Shown: positions 1 to 10,577, counted from the first letter of the stretch. The stretch is 64,000 nucleotides of DNA from Pseudomonas yamanorum (GCF_900105735.1 NZ_LT629793.1:3906001-3970000); one strand, 5' to 3'. The notes: generated by a model from the letters alone, not told the origin. Translations and numbers: made by a program.

Positions 1-228
1 GCCGTGACGCTGGGATTTGTCCGGGTGACCGTTGGGGAACAACCGCTCCAGGATCGGAAGGGCGAAGCCGCCGGTTTTACCAGTACCTGTCTGAGCCGCA
101 ACCATCAGGTCGCGGCCTTGCAACACGGCGGGAATGGCCCGCTGTTGCACCGGAGTAGGCTCGGTATAGCCCGCTGCCTCGATGGCGCGGACTAAAGCCT
201 CGGAGAGACCGAGGGAAGCAAAGGACAT
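1..228 (-). CDS. rhlE: DEAD-box ATP-dependent RNA helicase RhlE, N-terminal part (cut by window edge)
   Basis: Only the first 76 residues are inside the window; the gene runs off the left edge. The visible part starts [12 protein letters not shown] and shows the DEAD-box Q motif (TPVQQRAIP, residues 25-33) and the Walker A motif I AQTGTGKT (residues 45-52), followed by [11 protein letters not shown]. This order and spacing are those of RhlE-type helicases, which unwind short RNA duplexes in ribosome assembly and RNA turnover. The DEAD motif itself is outside the window, so the subfamily call rests on the N-terminal sequence. About 220 bases without a gene separate it from the upstream gene, room for its own promoter and a long leader. 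Confidence 0.85.
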   Translation of the reverse strand, partial: MSFASLGLSEALVRAIEAAGYTEPTPVQQRAIPAVLQGRDLMVAAQTGTGKTGGFALPILERLFPNGHPDKSQRHG

Positions 229-451
229 GAGTAATCCTGTTTTAGTTAGGGCTTGGCCCAGAGGGATAGTCTTGCCTGGCGTGAATGGCGTTTAGATGAA
301 CGCAATCCCGTCCGGTCCTGCTGGGGCTGGCAGGCACTCAGACGGCTCGCGCGGGCTTGTAAAGCTGCGCTGTAGCGGGGTCGGGTGCCTTTTGCAAGAC
401 CGAAGCGTCCGGGCGTAAGCCTGGCGGAAAGGCCGGAGTATAACAGAGCAA

Positions 452-1255
452 TCACTTCGCGCTGCTTTCCTGCTGCTCAACGGTGCTTGCAGGCAGGGCT
501 GATGCGCTGGTTTGGAGGCTCGCACCGGCATATTTGGCGCTCAAGGCCGCGTAGGCCGGCTCTTGCTTGAAGCGTTTGAGTTCGGCGGCAAAGCGTTGCA
601 CCAGCAAGTCCATGCCGGCACCCCGGCGCACGGCCAAGAACTGTGGCTGGCTGCTGACCACCTGGGGCGCCTGGGTGATCTGGTGCTCAAGTCCGAGGGC
701 CTTGAGCACATGCTGGCCGACCCGGCGGTCCGTGATGACCAGATCGATCCGGCCAAGGGCCAGCTTGCCGAAGTTGGCCTCGTGGCTGGCGGCCGGTTCC
801 TGCTTGAACAGGGTGGACTCGCTGAATTCGGCGCCATAGAGGTAACCCGGCGATGTGCCGATGGTCAGGCCGCGCAGGTCGTCGAAGGTCTGGAACGGAT
901 ATGGGCGCTTGTTGGCATAGAACAGCACGAACTCCACCTCGGACAGCGGCTCGCTGGGGTACAGCAGCACCGCATCGCGTTCGTGGCTGTGGAAAATATC
1001 CAGCGCGCCATCGGCCTGGCCTTGGTCGAGCATCGCCAGGCAGCGCTTCCAGGGCAAGAATTGCCAATCCACGTCGATGCCCAGGCGCTGGAACACAATC
1101 ACCGTGGTCTCGTAGTCGAGCCCGCGCATGGTGCCGTGGTCGTCATACACGTAAGGCGCCCAGGGCTCGGTGACAATACGCAATTTCTCGCCATGGGCGC
1201 CGAGGCTCAGGCAAGCGAAAAGAACAGCAGTCAACAACCGGAAAGTGACAGGCAT
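452..1255 (-). CDS. Orphan periplasmic solute-binding protein, family 3 (polar amino acid type)
   Basis: 267 residues with an N-terminal signal peptide (about residues 1-22, cleavage near GAHG-EKL), then the bacterial solute-binding family 3 fold: KLRIVTEPWAPYVY at the start of the mature protein, LPWKRCLAML in the first lobe, GLTIGTSPGYLYG at the hinge and a second lobe ending near residue 250. This family binds amino acids or related small polar solutes in the periplasm. No permease or ATPase gene is adjacent, so the protein is either shared with a distant transporter or has a sensory role. A similar orphan lies at 28717-29454. The ligand cannot be told from sequence. Confidence 0.8.
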   Translation of the reverse strand: MPVTFRLLTAVLFACLSLGAHGEKLRIVTEPWAPYVYDDHGTMRGLDYETTVIVFQRLGIDVDWQFLPWKRCLAMLDQGQADGALDIFHSHERDAVLLYPSEPLSEVEFVLFYANKRPYPFQTFDDLRGLTIGTSPGYLYGAEFSESTLFKQEPAASHEANFGKLALGRIDLVITDRRVGQHVLKALGLEHQITQAPQVVSSQPQFLAVRRGAGMDLLVQRFAAELKRFKQEPAYAALSAKYAGASLQTSASALPASTVEQQESSAK

Positions 1256-1325
1256 GCCCTGAGATTACGACTGTGGCGGGCTAAAGAGAAGCTCTGGCAC
1301 AGCGATCTGCGGGCACCTGCAGGTT

Positions 1326-2408
1326 TTACTTGCCCGGAGATTTGATCAAGTGTTCGTAGATCGCCTCGCGCCGCTCACCGAGAATCAGCCGCACCACGGG
1401 ATTGGCAAACCAGTGCTCCAGCAGGTGGGCATCCACGGGTCGACCCTGGCGCTCTTCCTGATTTTGTCGGGCCTTGTCCCACCAAACCGGGCCACACGCC
1501 TGGTCGAATTCGTTCTCATGTTCATAGCAACCGTAGAGAATTTCCCGGATGAACTGCTGCTGGTGCTTGGGCAATGCCAGGGTGATCAGCTTGTACATCA
1601 GTCGTTGCAGGCGCGGCGGGCGGGGCAGGTGAGCGGAGACCTGGCGGGTATCGTCCAAGGCCGTGGCGCTGGTGGGGTTAGCCCCGTGCTTGGTGATCCA
1701 CGCCTTGACCTTGGCGCGGAACAGCTGCTTGCGGCTCCAGTAGTGGTGGATCAGGTCTGGGCATTCGCGCACATTGAGGGTGCGATAGGCGGCGATCGAC
1801 AGGCAGAACTCTTCCAGGGTGTAGGCGCCCTGGGCATGGGGAAACAGTTCGTCCATCAACTCGATCGAACGGTCGAGGATGTGCGCGTCCTGCTGCGTCA
1901 GGCCCATGACCCCGGAGTTGAGGGTCATCATGTCGTCGTCGGCCACGCCCATGTCCAGCAGGCGCTGGTACAAGGCGCTGTACAGAATGCTTTCGTGGTT
2001 GTCGCCGTACTTGGTGTAGAAGGCGTTGCACAGCAGGGTGCCGGGCTGCACGCGTTCAAACAGCGCCAGGGGCGAATGGTGGAAAAACGTGTCGGTGTCG
2101 ATCAGCAGCGCCACTTCCGATTCTTGCAACACTTGCCGCAGCACCACGTGCTTGGTGCGGAAGTGGTAGCCATGGGGCTCGCTCCAGCGTTTGCGCGTGG
2201 CTTCGTCCAGCGGGCGTACCCGTACCGGCAGCAGGCGATAGGGCTCGGGGTTGTCGCTGAAGACCTGGATGTCGATGCCCGCATCCGGCGTATCTCGCAG
2301 GAAAGCCAGGGCGCTGGCGATGCTGAATACCGCTTCCTGATGGTAAGTCTCTGCGCCGAATACCAGGTAGACCAGTTGCGGGCGGGACGTCGGGGCGGTT
2401 GTATTCAT
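1326..2408 (-). CDS. Conserved hypothetical protein, possible nucleotide-diphospho-sugar transferase fold
   Basis: 360 residues from the ATG at 2408 (MNTTAPTSRPQL). An in-frame ATG further up (2453) lies inside the terminator-like hairpin that follows metF, so I reject it. The N-terminal part has a Rossmann-like beta strand (LVYLVFGAETYHQEAVFS), an acidic DTDTFF motif near residue 110 like the DxD metal site of glycosyltransferases, and Trp/His-rich segments further on. No signal peptide or membrane segment is evident. I read it as a cytoplasmic GT-A-like enzyme of unknown acceptor; the DTD motif is the only direct support. It follows metF on the same strand but is separated from it by the hairpin. 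Confidence 0.6.
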   Translation of the reverse strand: MNTTAPTSRPQLVYLVFGAETYHQEAVFSIASALAFLRDTPDAGIDIQVFSDNPEPYRLLPVRVRPLDEATRKRWSEPHGYHFRTKHVVLRQVLQESEVALLIDTDTFFHHSPLALFERVQPGTLLCNAFYTKYGDNHESILYSALYQRLLDMGVADDDMMTLNSGVMGLTQQDAHILDRSIELMDELFPHAQGAYTLEEFCLSIAAYRTLNVRECPDLIHHYWSRKQLFRAKVKAWITKHGANPTSATALDDTRQVSAHLPRPPRLQRLMYKLITLALPKHQQQFIREILYGCYEHENEFDQACGPVWWDKARQNQEERQGRPVDAHLLEHWFANPVVRLILGERREAIYEHLIKSPGK

Positions 2409-2439
2409 GGACTGCAGGATTCCGTGGGCGTTTAGAACG

Positions 2440-2468
2440 GCAAAGGCCCTCATTATGAGGGCCTTTGC
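2440..2468 (-). terminator. Hairpin following metF
   Basis: Arms GCAAAGGCCCTCAT and ATGAGGGCCTTTGC are perfectly complementary around a short loop, 16 bases after the metF stop. The T tract is weak on either strand, so termination may be partial. It separates metF from the next gene on the same strand. Confidence 0.65.
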
Positions 2469-2483
2469 ATTTCGGAACAGACC

Positions 2484-3329
2484 TTAGCGTGGCAGCTTCA
2501 GGTTGTTCCAGACAGCGAGGCTAGGCTCAGCCTGGTTCAGGGTATAGAAGTGCAACCCTGGCGCGCCACCTTGCAACAATTGTTCACACATCTCGCTGAT
2601 GACCTGCTCACCGAACGCCTGGATGCTCTTGACGTCGTCGCCGTAGGCTTCCAGTTGTTTGCGAATCCAGCGTGGGATTTCAGCGCCGCAGGCGTCAGAG
2701 AAGCGCGCCAGTTTGCTGTAGTTGGTGATCGGCATGATACCCGGCACGATCGGGATATTTACACCCATCGCCTGTACACGTTCAACGAAGTAGAAGTAGC
2801 TTTCTGCGTTGAAGAAGTACTGGGTGATCGCGCTGTTGGCGCCGGCGTTGGCCTTGCGCACGAAGTTCTGCAGATCGTCTTCGAAATTGCGCGCCTGAGG
2901 GTGCATCTCCGGGTAAGCGGCCACTTCGATATGGAAGTGATCGCCGGTTTCTTCACGGATGAAGCTCACCAGGTCATTGGCGTAGCGCAGCTCGCCGCTG
3001 GCCATGCCCATGCCGGACGGCAGGTCACCGCGCAGGGCGACGATGCGCTTGATGCCGGCTTGCTTGTATTGGGTCAGCAGGCTGCGCAGGTCGGCCTTGC
3101 TGTCACCCACGCAGGACAAGTGCGGAGCAGCAGGGACTTTGACTTCGCTTTCCAGCTGCAGCACGGTGTTGATCGTGCGATCGCGGGTGGAGCCACCGGC
3201 ACCGTAGGTGCAGGAGAAGAAATCGGGGTTGAAGCTGGCCAACTGCTTGGCAGTCGCCATCAGTTTTTCATGCCCAGCATCGGTCTTGGTCGGGAAGAAC
3301 TCGAAGCTGTAGCGACGGTCTTGGGACAT
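2484..3329 (-). CDS. metF: 5,10-methylenetetrahydrofolate reductase
   Basis: 281 residues, the usual length of bacterial MetF. It reduces methylene-THF to methyl-THF, the methyl donor for methionine synthase, using FAD in a TIM barrel. Diagnostic segments are RYSFEFFPTKTDAG at the start, FFSCTYGAGGSTRDRT around residues 38-52, LRGDLPSG near residue 100, and the C-terminal GAPGLHFYTLNQ. The ATG at 3329 (MSQDRRYSF) has an AGG seven bases upstream; the ATG two codons earlier is too close to it. It lies downstream of ahcY on the same strand, so both may be read from the riboswitch-controlled ahcY promoter, with a REPIN in the spacer between them. Confidence 0.96.
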   Translation of the reverse strand: MSQDRRYSFEFFPTKTDAGHEKLMATAKQLASFNPDFFSCTYGAGGSTRDRTINTVLQLESEVKVPAAPHLSCVGDSKADLRSLLTQYKQAGIKRIVALRGDLPSGMGMASGELRYANDLVSFIREETGDHFHIEVAAYPEMHPQARNFEDDLQNFVRKANAGANSAITQYFFNAESYFYFVERVQAMGVNIPIVPGIMPITNYSKLARFSDACGAEIPRWIRKQLEAYGDDVKSIQAFGEQVISEMCEQLLQGGAPGLHFYTLNQAEPSLAVWNNLKLPR

Positions 3330-3392
3330 GGTCATACCTATGGAAACTCATAAAGCCAGAAGGTGTACACCGTCAATGTGGAAGCGGGCTTG

Positions 3393-3480
3393 TGTGGGAG
3401 ACGGGCTTGCCCGCGATGCAGGCACCTCGGTGCGTCAGTCACACCGAGGTGATGCTATCGCAGGCAAGCCAGCTCCCACT
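3393..3480. repeat. REPIN, hybrid arms, with a nested 10-bp stem
   Basis: Two opposed REP sequences in the ahcY-metF spacer. The left arm has the core GGGCTTGCCCGCGAT, the right arm is the complement of CTGGCTTGCCTGCGAT, so the arms belong to two REP classes. Between them CACCTCGGTG (3423-3432) and CACCGAGGTG (3442-3451) form a second perfect stem. Confidence 0.85.
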
Positions 3481-3503
3481 TAAGCCGGTGCCTACAGTAG
3501 GAC

Positions 3504-5057
<1,554 letters not shown>

Positions 5058-5090
5058 TCAATCGAAGATGACCGTTTTGAAGCGGAGGCG

Positions 5091-5119
5091 ATTATAGCCG
5101 TCCGCGCCTGACTTCTAAA
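5091..5119 (-). promoter_or_regulatory. Sigma-70-type promoter of ahcY
   Basis: On the minus strand TTTAGA (5119-5114) and a consensus TATAAT (5096-5091) are 17 bases apart. A start near 5083 gives a leader of about 170 bases that contains the whole SAH riboswitch. A small hairpin (ACGGT.../...ACCGT, 5052-5075) lies at the beginning of the leader. Confidence 0.65.
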
Positions 5120-5238
5120 GCCTTTCTGTCGGCGGCATGAAGATCGCTCATGGGGTTGATAGGCAATGGCTCATAGAGCTTGGGCCCGGCCTCTGCCATG
5201 ATGTTGCCCATCATTTCGCAACACGCTTTGGAGTGAAC

Positions 5239-5643
5239 ATGAACTTCCACACCCGCAAATGGGTAAAACCCGAAGACCTCAACCCCAACGGCACCCTGTT
5301 CGGTGGCAGCCTGCTGCGCTGGATCGACGAAGAAGCGGCCATCTACGCGATTGTCCAACTGGGCAACCAACGGGTGGTGACCAAGTACATCTCTGAAATC
5401 AACTTCGTCAGCGCCTCGCGCCAGGGCGACATCATCGAGCTGGGCATCACCGCCACCGAGTTCGGTCGTACCTCCATCACCCTGACCTGCGAAGTGCGTA
5501 ACAAGATCACCCGCAAGAGCATCCTGACCGTGGAAAAAATGGTCTTCGTGAACCTGGGTGAAGACGGTTTGCCGGCGCCCCATGGCCGTACCGAGATCAA
5601 GTACGTGAAGGATCAGTTCCAGTCGGAAGGCCTCGGCGAATAA
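5239..5643 (+). CDS. Acyl-CoA thioesterase, hotdog fold (YciA/acot-like)
   Basis: 134 residues from the ATG at 5239, which has GGAG five bases upstream; earlier in-frame ATG codons overlap the ahcY promoter. The sequence has the cytosolic hotdog thioesterase pattern: DLNPNGTLFGGSLLRWIDEEAA near residues 12-32 (catalytic Asp/Asn loop), then TKYISEINFVSASRQGDIIELG. Such enzymes hydrolyse medium or long acyl-CoA esters in the cytoplasm. It is divergent from ahcY and 77 bases ahead of a channel gene on the same strand, with no obvious functional link to either. Substrate chain length is unknown. Confidence 0.85.
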   Translation: MNFHTRKWVKPEDLNPNGTLFGGSLLRWIDEEAAIYAIVQLGNQRVVTKYISEINFVSASRQGDIIELGITATEFGRTSITLTCEVRNKITRKSILTVEKMVFVNLGEDGLPAPHGRTEIKYVKDQFQSEGLGE

Positions 5644-5719
5644 TCCTGCGCAGGGCCAGTGAACGCTCTTGATCAACCATAGGTCGTACCTGAATATCGC
5701 CCCCCGTTCAGGTATCACC

Positions 5720-6607
5720 ATGGCCACGCAAGAAGACGGCAAGACCCCCAATCTGTCGCAGGAAGAGCAGCACGACGTCGACAAGAACCAGCCGCCTCGC
5801 GCGGCGGTTCTGCATGAGATCATCCGTACTCAAGGCGATCAGGAACTGGAGCGCAACGTCGCCGCGTTGTGGTGGTCGGCGCTGGCCGCCGGCCTGACCA
5901 TGGGCCTGTCGCTGATGGGCATGGGCTTGCTCAACTCGCGCCTGCCGGATGGCGAAGAGTTCAAGGTGATCGCCAGTTTTGGTTACTGCGCCGGCTTTCT
6001 TGCCGTGATCCTCGCCCGTCAGCAGTTATTCACCGAAAACACCCTGACCGCGGTGTTGCCGGTGATGAGCAAACCCACGCTGAAGAATTTCGCACGCCTG
6101 CTGCGCTTATGGGCCGTGGTGCTGGTGGGCAACCTGTGCGGCACCTTGCTGGTGGCGTACGTGATGCTGCACTTGCCGATCTTTGACGCCAAGACCGACC
6201 TGGCCTTCCTGGAAATCGGGCGCAAGGTCATGGAAAACGACGCCTACCAGATGTTCGCCAAGGGCATCGTGTCGGGCTGGATGATCGCCACCATGGTCTG
6301 GATGATCCCCTCCATGGAAAGCGCCAAAATCTGGATCATCATCCTGATCACCTACCTGATGGCACTGGGAGACTTCACCCACATCGTGGTGGGCTCGGCG
6401 GAAGTGTCGTACCTGGTATTTGCCGGCGAGCTGCCGTGGAAAGACTTCTGGCTGGTGTTCGCCGGGCCGACATTGGCGGGCAATATCATCGGCGGCAGCT
6501 TTATTTTTGCGCTGATCAGCCATGCGCAGATTCGCAGTGAAAGCAGCTTGCCGGGCAAGGCTGCTGCGGACCCGAGGCATCCGCAGCAGATCAAAAAGGA
6601 TCAGTGA
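5720..6607 (+). CDS. Formate/nitrite transporter family membrane channel (YfdC-like)
   Basis: 295 residues from the ATG at 5720 (MATQEDGKTPNLS). After a hydrophilic N-terminus of about 50 residues come six membrane segments, with the FNT signatures AAGLTMGLSLMGMGLL, FTENTLTAVLPVM near residue 125, GNLCGTLLVAY and GDFTHIVVGSAEVSYLVFAGE near residue 230. FNT proteins form pentameric channels for small anions such as formate, nitrite or hydrosulfide. The long polar N-terminus is typical of the YfdC branch, whose substrate is not settled. The 3' end overlaps the convergent antiporter gene by seven bases. Confidence 0.85.
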   Translation: MATQEDGKTPNLSQEEQHDVDKNQPPRAAVLHEIIRTQGDQELERNVAALWWSALAAGLTMGLSLMGMGLLNSRLPDGEEFKVIASFGYCAGFLAVILARQQLFTENTLTAVLPVMSKPTLKNFARLLRLWAVVLVGNLCGTLLVAYVMLHLPIFDAKTDLAFLEIGRKVMENDAYQMFAKGIVSGWMIATMVWMIPSMESAKIWIIILITYLMALGDFTHIVVGSAEVSYLVFAGELPWKDFWLVFAGPTLAGNIIGGSFIFALISHAQIRSESSLPGKAAADPRHPQQIKKDQ

Positions 6608-7866
6608 GTCTCCGGCACCGCAGCAGGCGCTGGCTCATCCTTGGTCACATGCTTGACCAGCTTGCCGATGCTCAAGCCCTGCAACAGGATGGACGACAGC
6701 ACCACGATGTAGGTGATGCTCAGCAGCAAGTCGCGCTCCGGGCCCAGCGGCAGGGCCAGTGCCAGTGCCACGGAAACCCCGCCGCGCAGGCCGCCCCAGG
6801 TGAGGATGCGGATAGTGCCGCGGGGCACTGTGCGCCAGCGCCGCAGCAGCAGGATCGCCGGGGCCACCGTCAGCAGGCGTGACAACAGGATCGCCACCGC
6901 CAGCAAACTTGCCGCCAACACGTGCAGCCAGTTGAACGGCAACAGCAAAAGCTCCATGCCGATCAGCGCGAACAGCAGGGCGTTGAGCATGTCATCGAGC
7001 AGTTCCCAGAAACCGTCCAGGTAGCGGCGGGTCATGTCGTTCATTGCCAGCTTGCGGCCCAGGTTGCCGATGATCAGCCCGGCGACCACCATCGCAATCG
7101 GTGCCGAGACGTGCAGCTCGGTGGCCATCGCCGAACCGCCGATCACCAGGGCGAGGGTGAGCATTACTTCGATCTGGTACTGCTCGATGCTCTTGATCAT
7201 CAGGTACACGATGTAGCCGATCAGCCCGCCGAACACCACGCCACCGATCGCCTCATGGGCAAACAGCATGGCCGTCGCGCCGACCGTAGGCGTTTCACCC
7301 AGTTGCGCGATGCCCAGCAACACGGTGAACACCACCACCGCCGTGCCGTCGTTGAACAGCGATTCGCCGACGATGGTGGTCTTCAGTGGTTTCGACGCGT
7401 TGGCGGTCCGCAGCACCCCGAGTACGGCAATCGGGTCGGTGGGAGAAATCAGCGCACCGAACAGCAGGCAGTACAGGAAGCTCACATGCCAGCCGAACAG
7501 GGCAAAGATGTAGAAGGCCAGGCTGCCGATCACCACGGTGGCAATCAATACGCCGAAGGTGGCGAGCAGGCCGATGGGCCAGCGGTAGCTGCGCAGGTCG
7601 CTCAGGTTTACGTGCAAGGCGCCGGCGAACAGCAGGAACGAGAGCATCCAGTTCATCAGCAAGTCGCCGAAGTCGATCTGGCCGATCAACTGCTGGATGC
7701 GCTCTTCAAGGCCGGGGTAGCCGATAAAGCTCAAGCCTTGCAGCAGCAGGGAAAACATCAGCGCCGTCACCATCACACCGATAGTTGGCGGCAGGCCGAT
7801 GAAGCGGTAGTTCACGTAAGTGAGCAGGGTGGTCAGGCAAATAAACGCAGCGACAAGTTCAAGCAT
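6601..7866 (-). CDS. Na+/H+ antiporter, CPA1 family (NhaP-like)
   Basis: 421 residues, about twelve membrane segments. The start at 7866 (MLELVAAFICLTTLL) has AAGGA eight bases upstream. CPA1 signatures include GALISPTDPIAVLGVLR (the ion-binding TDP region, near residue 155), GESLFNDGTAVVVF (the ND motif near 180) and GGLRGGVSVALALALP near 365. The protein exchanges Na+ or K+ for protons across the inner membrane in pH and salt homeostasis. Ion preference cannot be read from the sequence. The end overlaps the convergent FNT gene. Confidence 0.9.
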   Translation of the reverse strand: MLELVAAFICLTTLLTYVNYRFIGLPPTIGVMVTALMFSLLLQGLSFIGYPGLEERIQQLIGQIDFGDLLMNWMLSFLLFAGALHVNLSDLRSYRWPIGLLATFGVLIATVVIGSLAFYIFALFGWHVSFLYCLLFGALISPTDPIAVLGVLRTANASKPLKTTIVGESLFNDGTAVVVFTVLLGIAQLGETPTVGATAMLFAHEAIGGVVFGGLIGYIVYLMIKSIEQYQIEVMLTLALVIGGSAMATELHVSAPIAMVVAGLIIGNLGRKLAMNDMTRRYLDGFWELLDDMLNALLFALIGMELLLLPFNWLHVLAASLLAVAILLSRLLTVAPAILLLRRWRTVPRGTIRILTWGGLRGGVSVALALALPLGPERDLLLSITYIVVLSSILLQGLSIGKLVKHVTKDEPAPAAVPETH

Positions 7867-7939
7867 CCGGGGTCCTTGGATGGAGGAGTGAGTGGAGATC
7901 AACTGTGGGGCTGGAGAGCTCCCACACAGAACACATTTA

Positions 7940-9109
7940 TCAGTTGGGTACGTTGACCGCAGTTGTACTGCGACGTTGCAGGTAGATGAAGAAAAGTGCC
8001 GCCAGCACCGTCAGGCAGCCGAGCAGTGCGCCGGTCCACGGTAAGTCCGACAGGTCGGCACCGCTGGCCACCACCATCCCGCCGATCCAGGCGCCGGCCG
8101 CGTTGCCCAGGTTGAAGGCGCTTTGGTTCAGGGTCGAGCCCAGGTTAGGAGCTTCGTGGGCCTGGTCGATGATCAGCAGTTGCAGGATCGGGCACAGGGC
8201 AAAGGCGAACACGCCCCACAGCAGCAAGGTAATCGCGGCCGGAATCACCGAGTGGCTGGTTTGGGTGAACACCGCGAGTATCAGCACCACCGCCAGGGCC
8301 ATGCCTACCAGCGAAGGCAGCAGGCGGCTGTCGGCCAGGCGACCGCCAAGCATGCTGCCCGCCGTAAGGCCGACGCCGAACAACAGCAACATCAGGGTGA
8401 TGCCGTGGGGGCTGACGCCAGTGATGTCCTGCAGGATCGGTGCGATATAGGTGAAGACGCTGAACAGACTGGTGGACGCCAGAGCACTCATGCCCAGGGC
8501 CAGCAGCACGTTGGGTTTGGTCAGCACCTTGAACTCGCTGGCGAGGTTGGCTTTGTCCATCACGATGTGCTTGGGCAACCACAGCCATTGGGCCACGGCG
8601 GCAATCACGCCGATCACCGACACCGCCCAGAACGTCGAGCGCCAGCCGGCGTATTGGCCCAGCGCGGTGCCCAGCGGTACGCCGAGCACGTTGGCCAGGG
8701 TCAGGCCGGTGAACATCATCGCAATCGCCTGCGCCCGTTTGTTCGGCGCCACCAGGCCGGCGGCCACCACCGACCCGATGCCGAAGAACGCCCCATGACA
8801 CAGCGCGGTAACCACCCGGGCGGCCATCAGCGTCGCGTAGTTCGGCGCCAGGGCGCACAGCACATTGCCGAGGATGAACATCACGGTCATGCCCAGCAGC
8901 GTGGCCTTGCGCGGCATGTTGGCAGTACCGATCGCCAGGATCGGTGCGCCGAACACCACGCCCAGGGCGTAGCCGGTGATCAGCAGGCCGGCGTTTGGAA
9001 TGCTCACGGACAGGTCGCGGGCGACATCGGGCAGCAAGCCCATGATGACAAACTCGGTGGTACCGATGCCAAAGGCGGCAACGGCCAGTGCAAGCAAGGC
9101 GAGCGGCAT
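7940..9109 (-). CDS. MFS efflux transporter (AraJ/YdhP-type)
   Basis: 389 residues with twelve predicted membrane segments. The N-terminus LALAVAAFGIGTTEFVIMGLLPDVARDL is the hallmark of the DHA1 AraJ/YdhP subfamily, followed by GYALGVVFGAPILA and the loop 2-3 remnant MPRKATLLG. Members export arabinose polymers, purine analogues, chloramphenicol-like drugs or other small molecules by proton antiport. No regulator or biosynthetic gene is adjacent, so the substrate is open. It precedes the antiporter gene on the same strand, with a gap of 73 bases. Confidence 0.85.
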   Translation of the reverse strand: MPLALLALAVAAFGIGTTEFVIMGLLPDVARDLSVSIPNAGLLITGYALGVVFGAPILAIGTANMPRKATLLGMTVMFILGNVLCALAPNYATLMAARVVTALCHGAFFGIGSVVAAGLVAPNKRAQAIAMMFTGLTLANVLGVPLGTALGQYAGWRSTFWAVSVIGVIAAVAQWLWLPKHIVMDKANLASEFKVLTKPNVLLALGMSALASTSLFSVFTYIAPILQDITGVSPHGITLMLLLFGVGLTAGSMLGGRLADSRLLPSLVGMALAVVLILAVFTQTSHSVIPAAITLLLWGVFAFALCPILQLLIIDQAHEAPNLGSTLNQSAFNLGNAAGAWIGGMVVASGADLSDLPWTGALLGCLTVLAALFFIYLQRRSTTAVNVPN

Positions 9110-9307
9110 GCGAGGATCTCCTGTCGGTAATCGTGACGCTCTGATCAGGCATACGCATGCCGAGGCCCGAGTCGGTGAGGATTGGGCAGCAGCAGAAATT
9201 TATTGGTCTAGGTCTTTGCGCAACTGAGTGCGGCGTGGTCGGCTTTAGTATAAACAGGTGCTGAAATATGGCGAATCAAATCTGCTTTTTCTGACTGGGG
9301 AGTCACC

Positions 9308-10141
9308 GTGATCGCAACAGCTCTGGTACTGGTAGCGGCGTTGTTGCACGCGACGTGGAACACCTTGATCAAATTCAGCGGCGAGCGCCTGTTGGTCATC
9401 GCGTGCATGGACACGGTGGCGTTGTTGTTTGTGGTGCTGGCGGTGGGGTTTGTATCGTTTCCACCGCTGGAAATCTGGCCGTGGATCATCGCCTCGGCAC
9501 TGTTTGAATTGCTCTACCGCTACCTGCTGATCCAGGCCTATCGCGTCGGTGACCTGGGGTTGGTGTACCCGCTGATGCGTGGCTTGTCGCCTCTGGTGGT
9601 GCTGGCGTTGACGTTGGTGTTTGCCGGTGAGGTGCTCAGTACCCAGCAGATCCTTGGCATTCTGCTGATCCCGTTCGGCATGTTGTGCCTGTTGTGGCAG
9701 GGCGGCGGCGGCGACCGGTTGCCTTGGTCGATGCTGCCGGTGGTGGCGTTGATCGGCCTGTGTATTGGCTGCTACACCTTTCTGGATGGGCAGGCGCTGC
9801 GGCGCTGGTCACACCCGCTGGACTACCTGGTGTGGCTGACGCTGATCAGTGCGTGGCCGTTTCCGTTGCTGGCGATGGTGCGCAAGCGGGCGGCGTTCGG
9901 GCTGTTCTGGCGCACGCAGTGGCGACTGGGGCTGAGCGTCGGGTTATGCGTGTTGTTGAGCTACGCTCTGGTGCTTTGGGCCATGCAGTTGGGCTCGATT
10001 GCCGAGGCTGCCGCGCTGCGGGAAGTCAGCGTGATTCTGGTGGTGCTGTTCGGCATGCGTTACCTGAAAGAACCTTTCGGCCGCCCACGGCTCATAGCCT
10101 GTGGGTTGGTGCTGATCGGCATGTTCGTGATGAAACTCTAA
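9308..10141 (+). CDS. DMT superfamily transporter (EamA domains)
   Basis: 277 residues from a GTG at 9308 with GGGGAG six bases upstream; no ATG fits better. Ten membrane segments in two halves, beginning ALVLVAALLHATWNTLIKFSG, with YRYLLIQAYRVGDLGLVYPLMRGLSPL in the first EamA half and AEAAALREVSVILVVLFGMRYLKEPFG in the second. This is the drug/metabolite transporter fold; members move amino acids, nucleosides or drugs out of or into the cell. The substrate is unknown. A MAPEG-family gene follows 31 bases downstream and may be co-transcribed. Confidence 0.85.
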   Translation: MIATALVLVAALLHATWNTLIKFSGERLLVIACMDTVALLFVVLAVGFVSFPPLEIWPWIIASALFELLYRYLLIQAYRVGDLGLVYPLMRGLSPLVVLALTLVFAGEVLSTQQILGILLIPFGMLCLLWQGGGGDRLPWSMLPVVALIGLCIGCYTFLDGQALRRWSHPLDYLVWLTLISAWPFPLLAMVRKRAAFGLFWRTQWRLGLSVGLCVLLSYALVLWAMQLGSIAEAAALREVSVILVVLFGMRYLKEPFGRPRLIACGLVLIGMFVMKL

Positions 10142-10172
10142 CCGTCGGACAAAACTAAAAAAGGAATGGGTT

Positions 10173-10559
10173 ATGACAGTCGCTTTCTGGTGTGTGTTGA
10201 TCGCTATTTTTCTGCCGTATCTGTGCACGGGCGTGGCCAAGTTCAGCGGTGGCAAGTTCGGGCCCCGGCAGAACCATGACCCCCGAGCTTTCCTGGAAAC
10301 CCTCGAGGGGTTCGCCAAGCGTGCCCACAGTGCGCAACTCAACAGCTTTGAAGTGACCCCGGCCTTCGCGGCGGCGGTGATCATTGCCCATTTGGCCGGC
10401 GCTGCGTCGCTGGTGACGATCAACGTATTGGCGGTGCTGTTTATTACCAGCCGGCTGCTTTACATCATCTGCTACCTGGCGGACTGGGCGATTCTGCGGT
10501 CGGTGGTATGGGCGGTGGGGATGGCGTTGATTGCGAGTTTCTTCTTTGTCTCGATCTGA
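10173..10559 (+). CDS. MAPEG family membrane protein
   Basis: 128 residues, four membrane segments. The region NHDPRAFLETLEGFAKRAHSAQLNSFE around residues 33-60, with R, N and E residues in the first cytoplasmic loop, is the MAPEG pattern (membrane-associated proteins in eicosanoid and glutathione metabolism). Bacterial members include microsomal-type glutathione transferases, but the short YecN-like forms such as this have no proven activity. AAGGAATGGGTT lies just ahead of the ATG. Likely in one transcript with the preceding DMT gene. Confidence 0.85.
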   Translation: MTVAFWCVLIAIFLPYLCTGVAKFSGGKFGPRQNHDPRAFLETLEGFAKRAHSAQLNSFEVTPAFAAAVIIAHLAGAASLVTINVLAVLFITSRLLYIICYLADWAILRSVVWAVGMALIASFFFVSI

Positions 10560-10577
10560 AGCCTGACACTGTTCAAA

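Noticed and set aside
2409..2453. Upstream start for the unknown enzyme at 1326-2408
   Set aside because: The ATG lies in the hairpin after metF, and residues encoded there resemble nothing.
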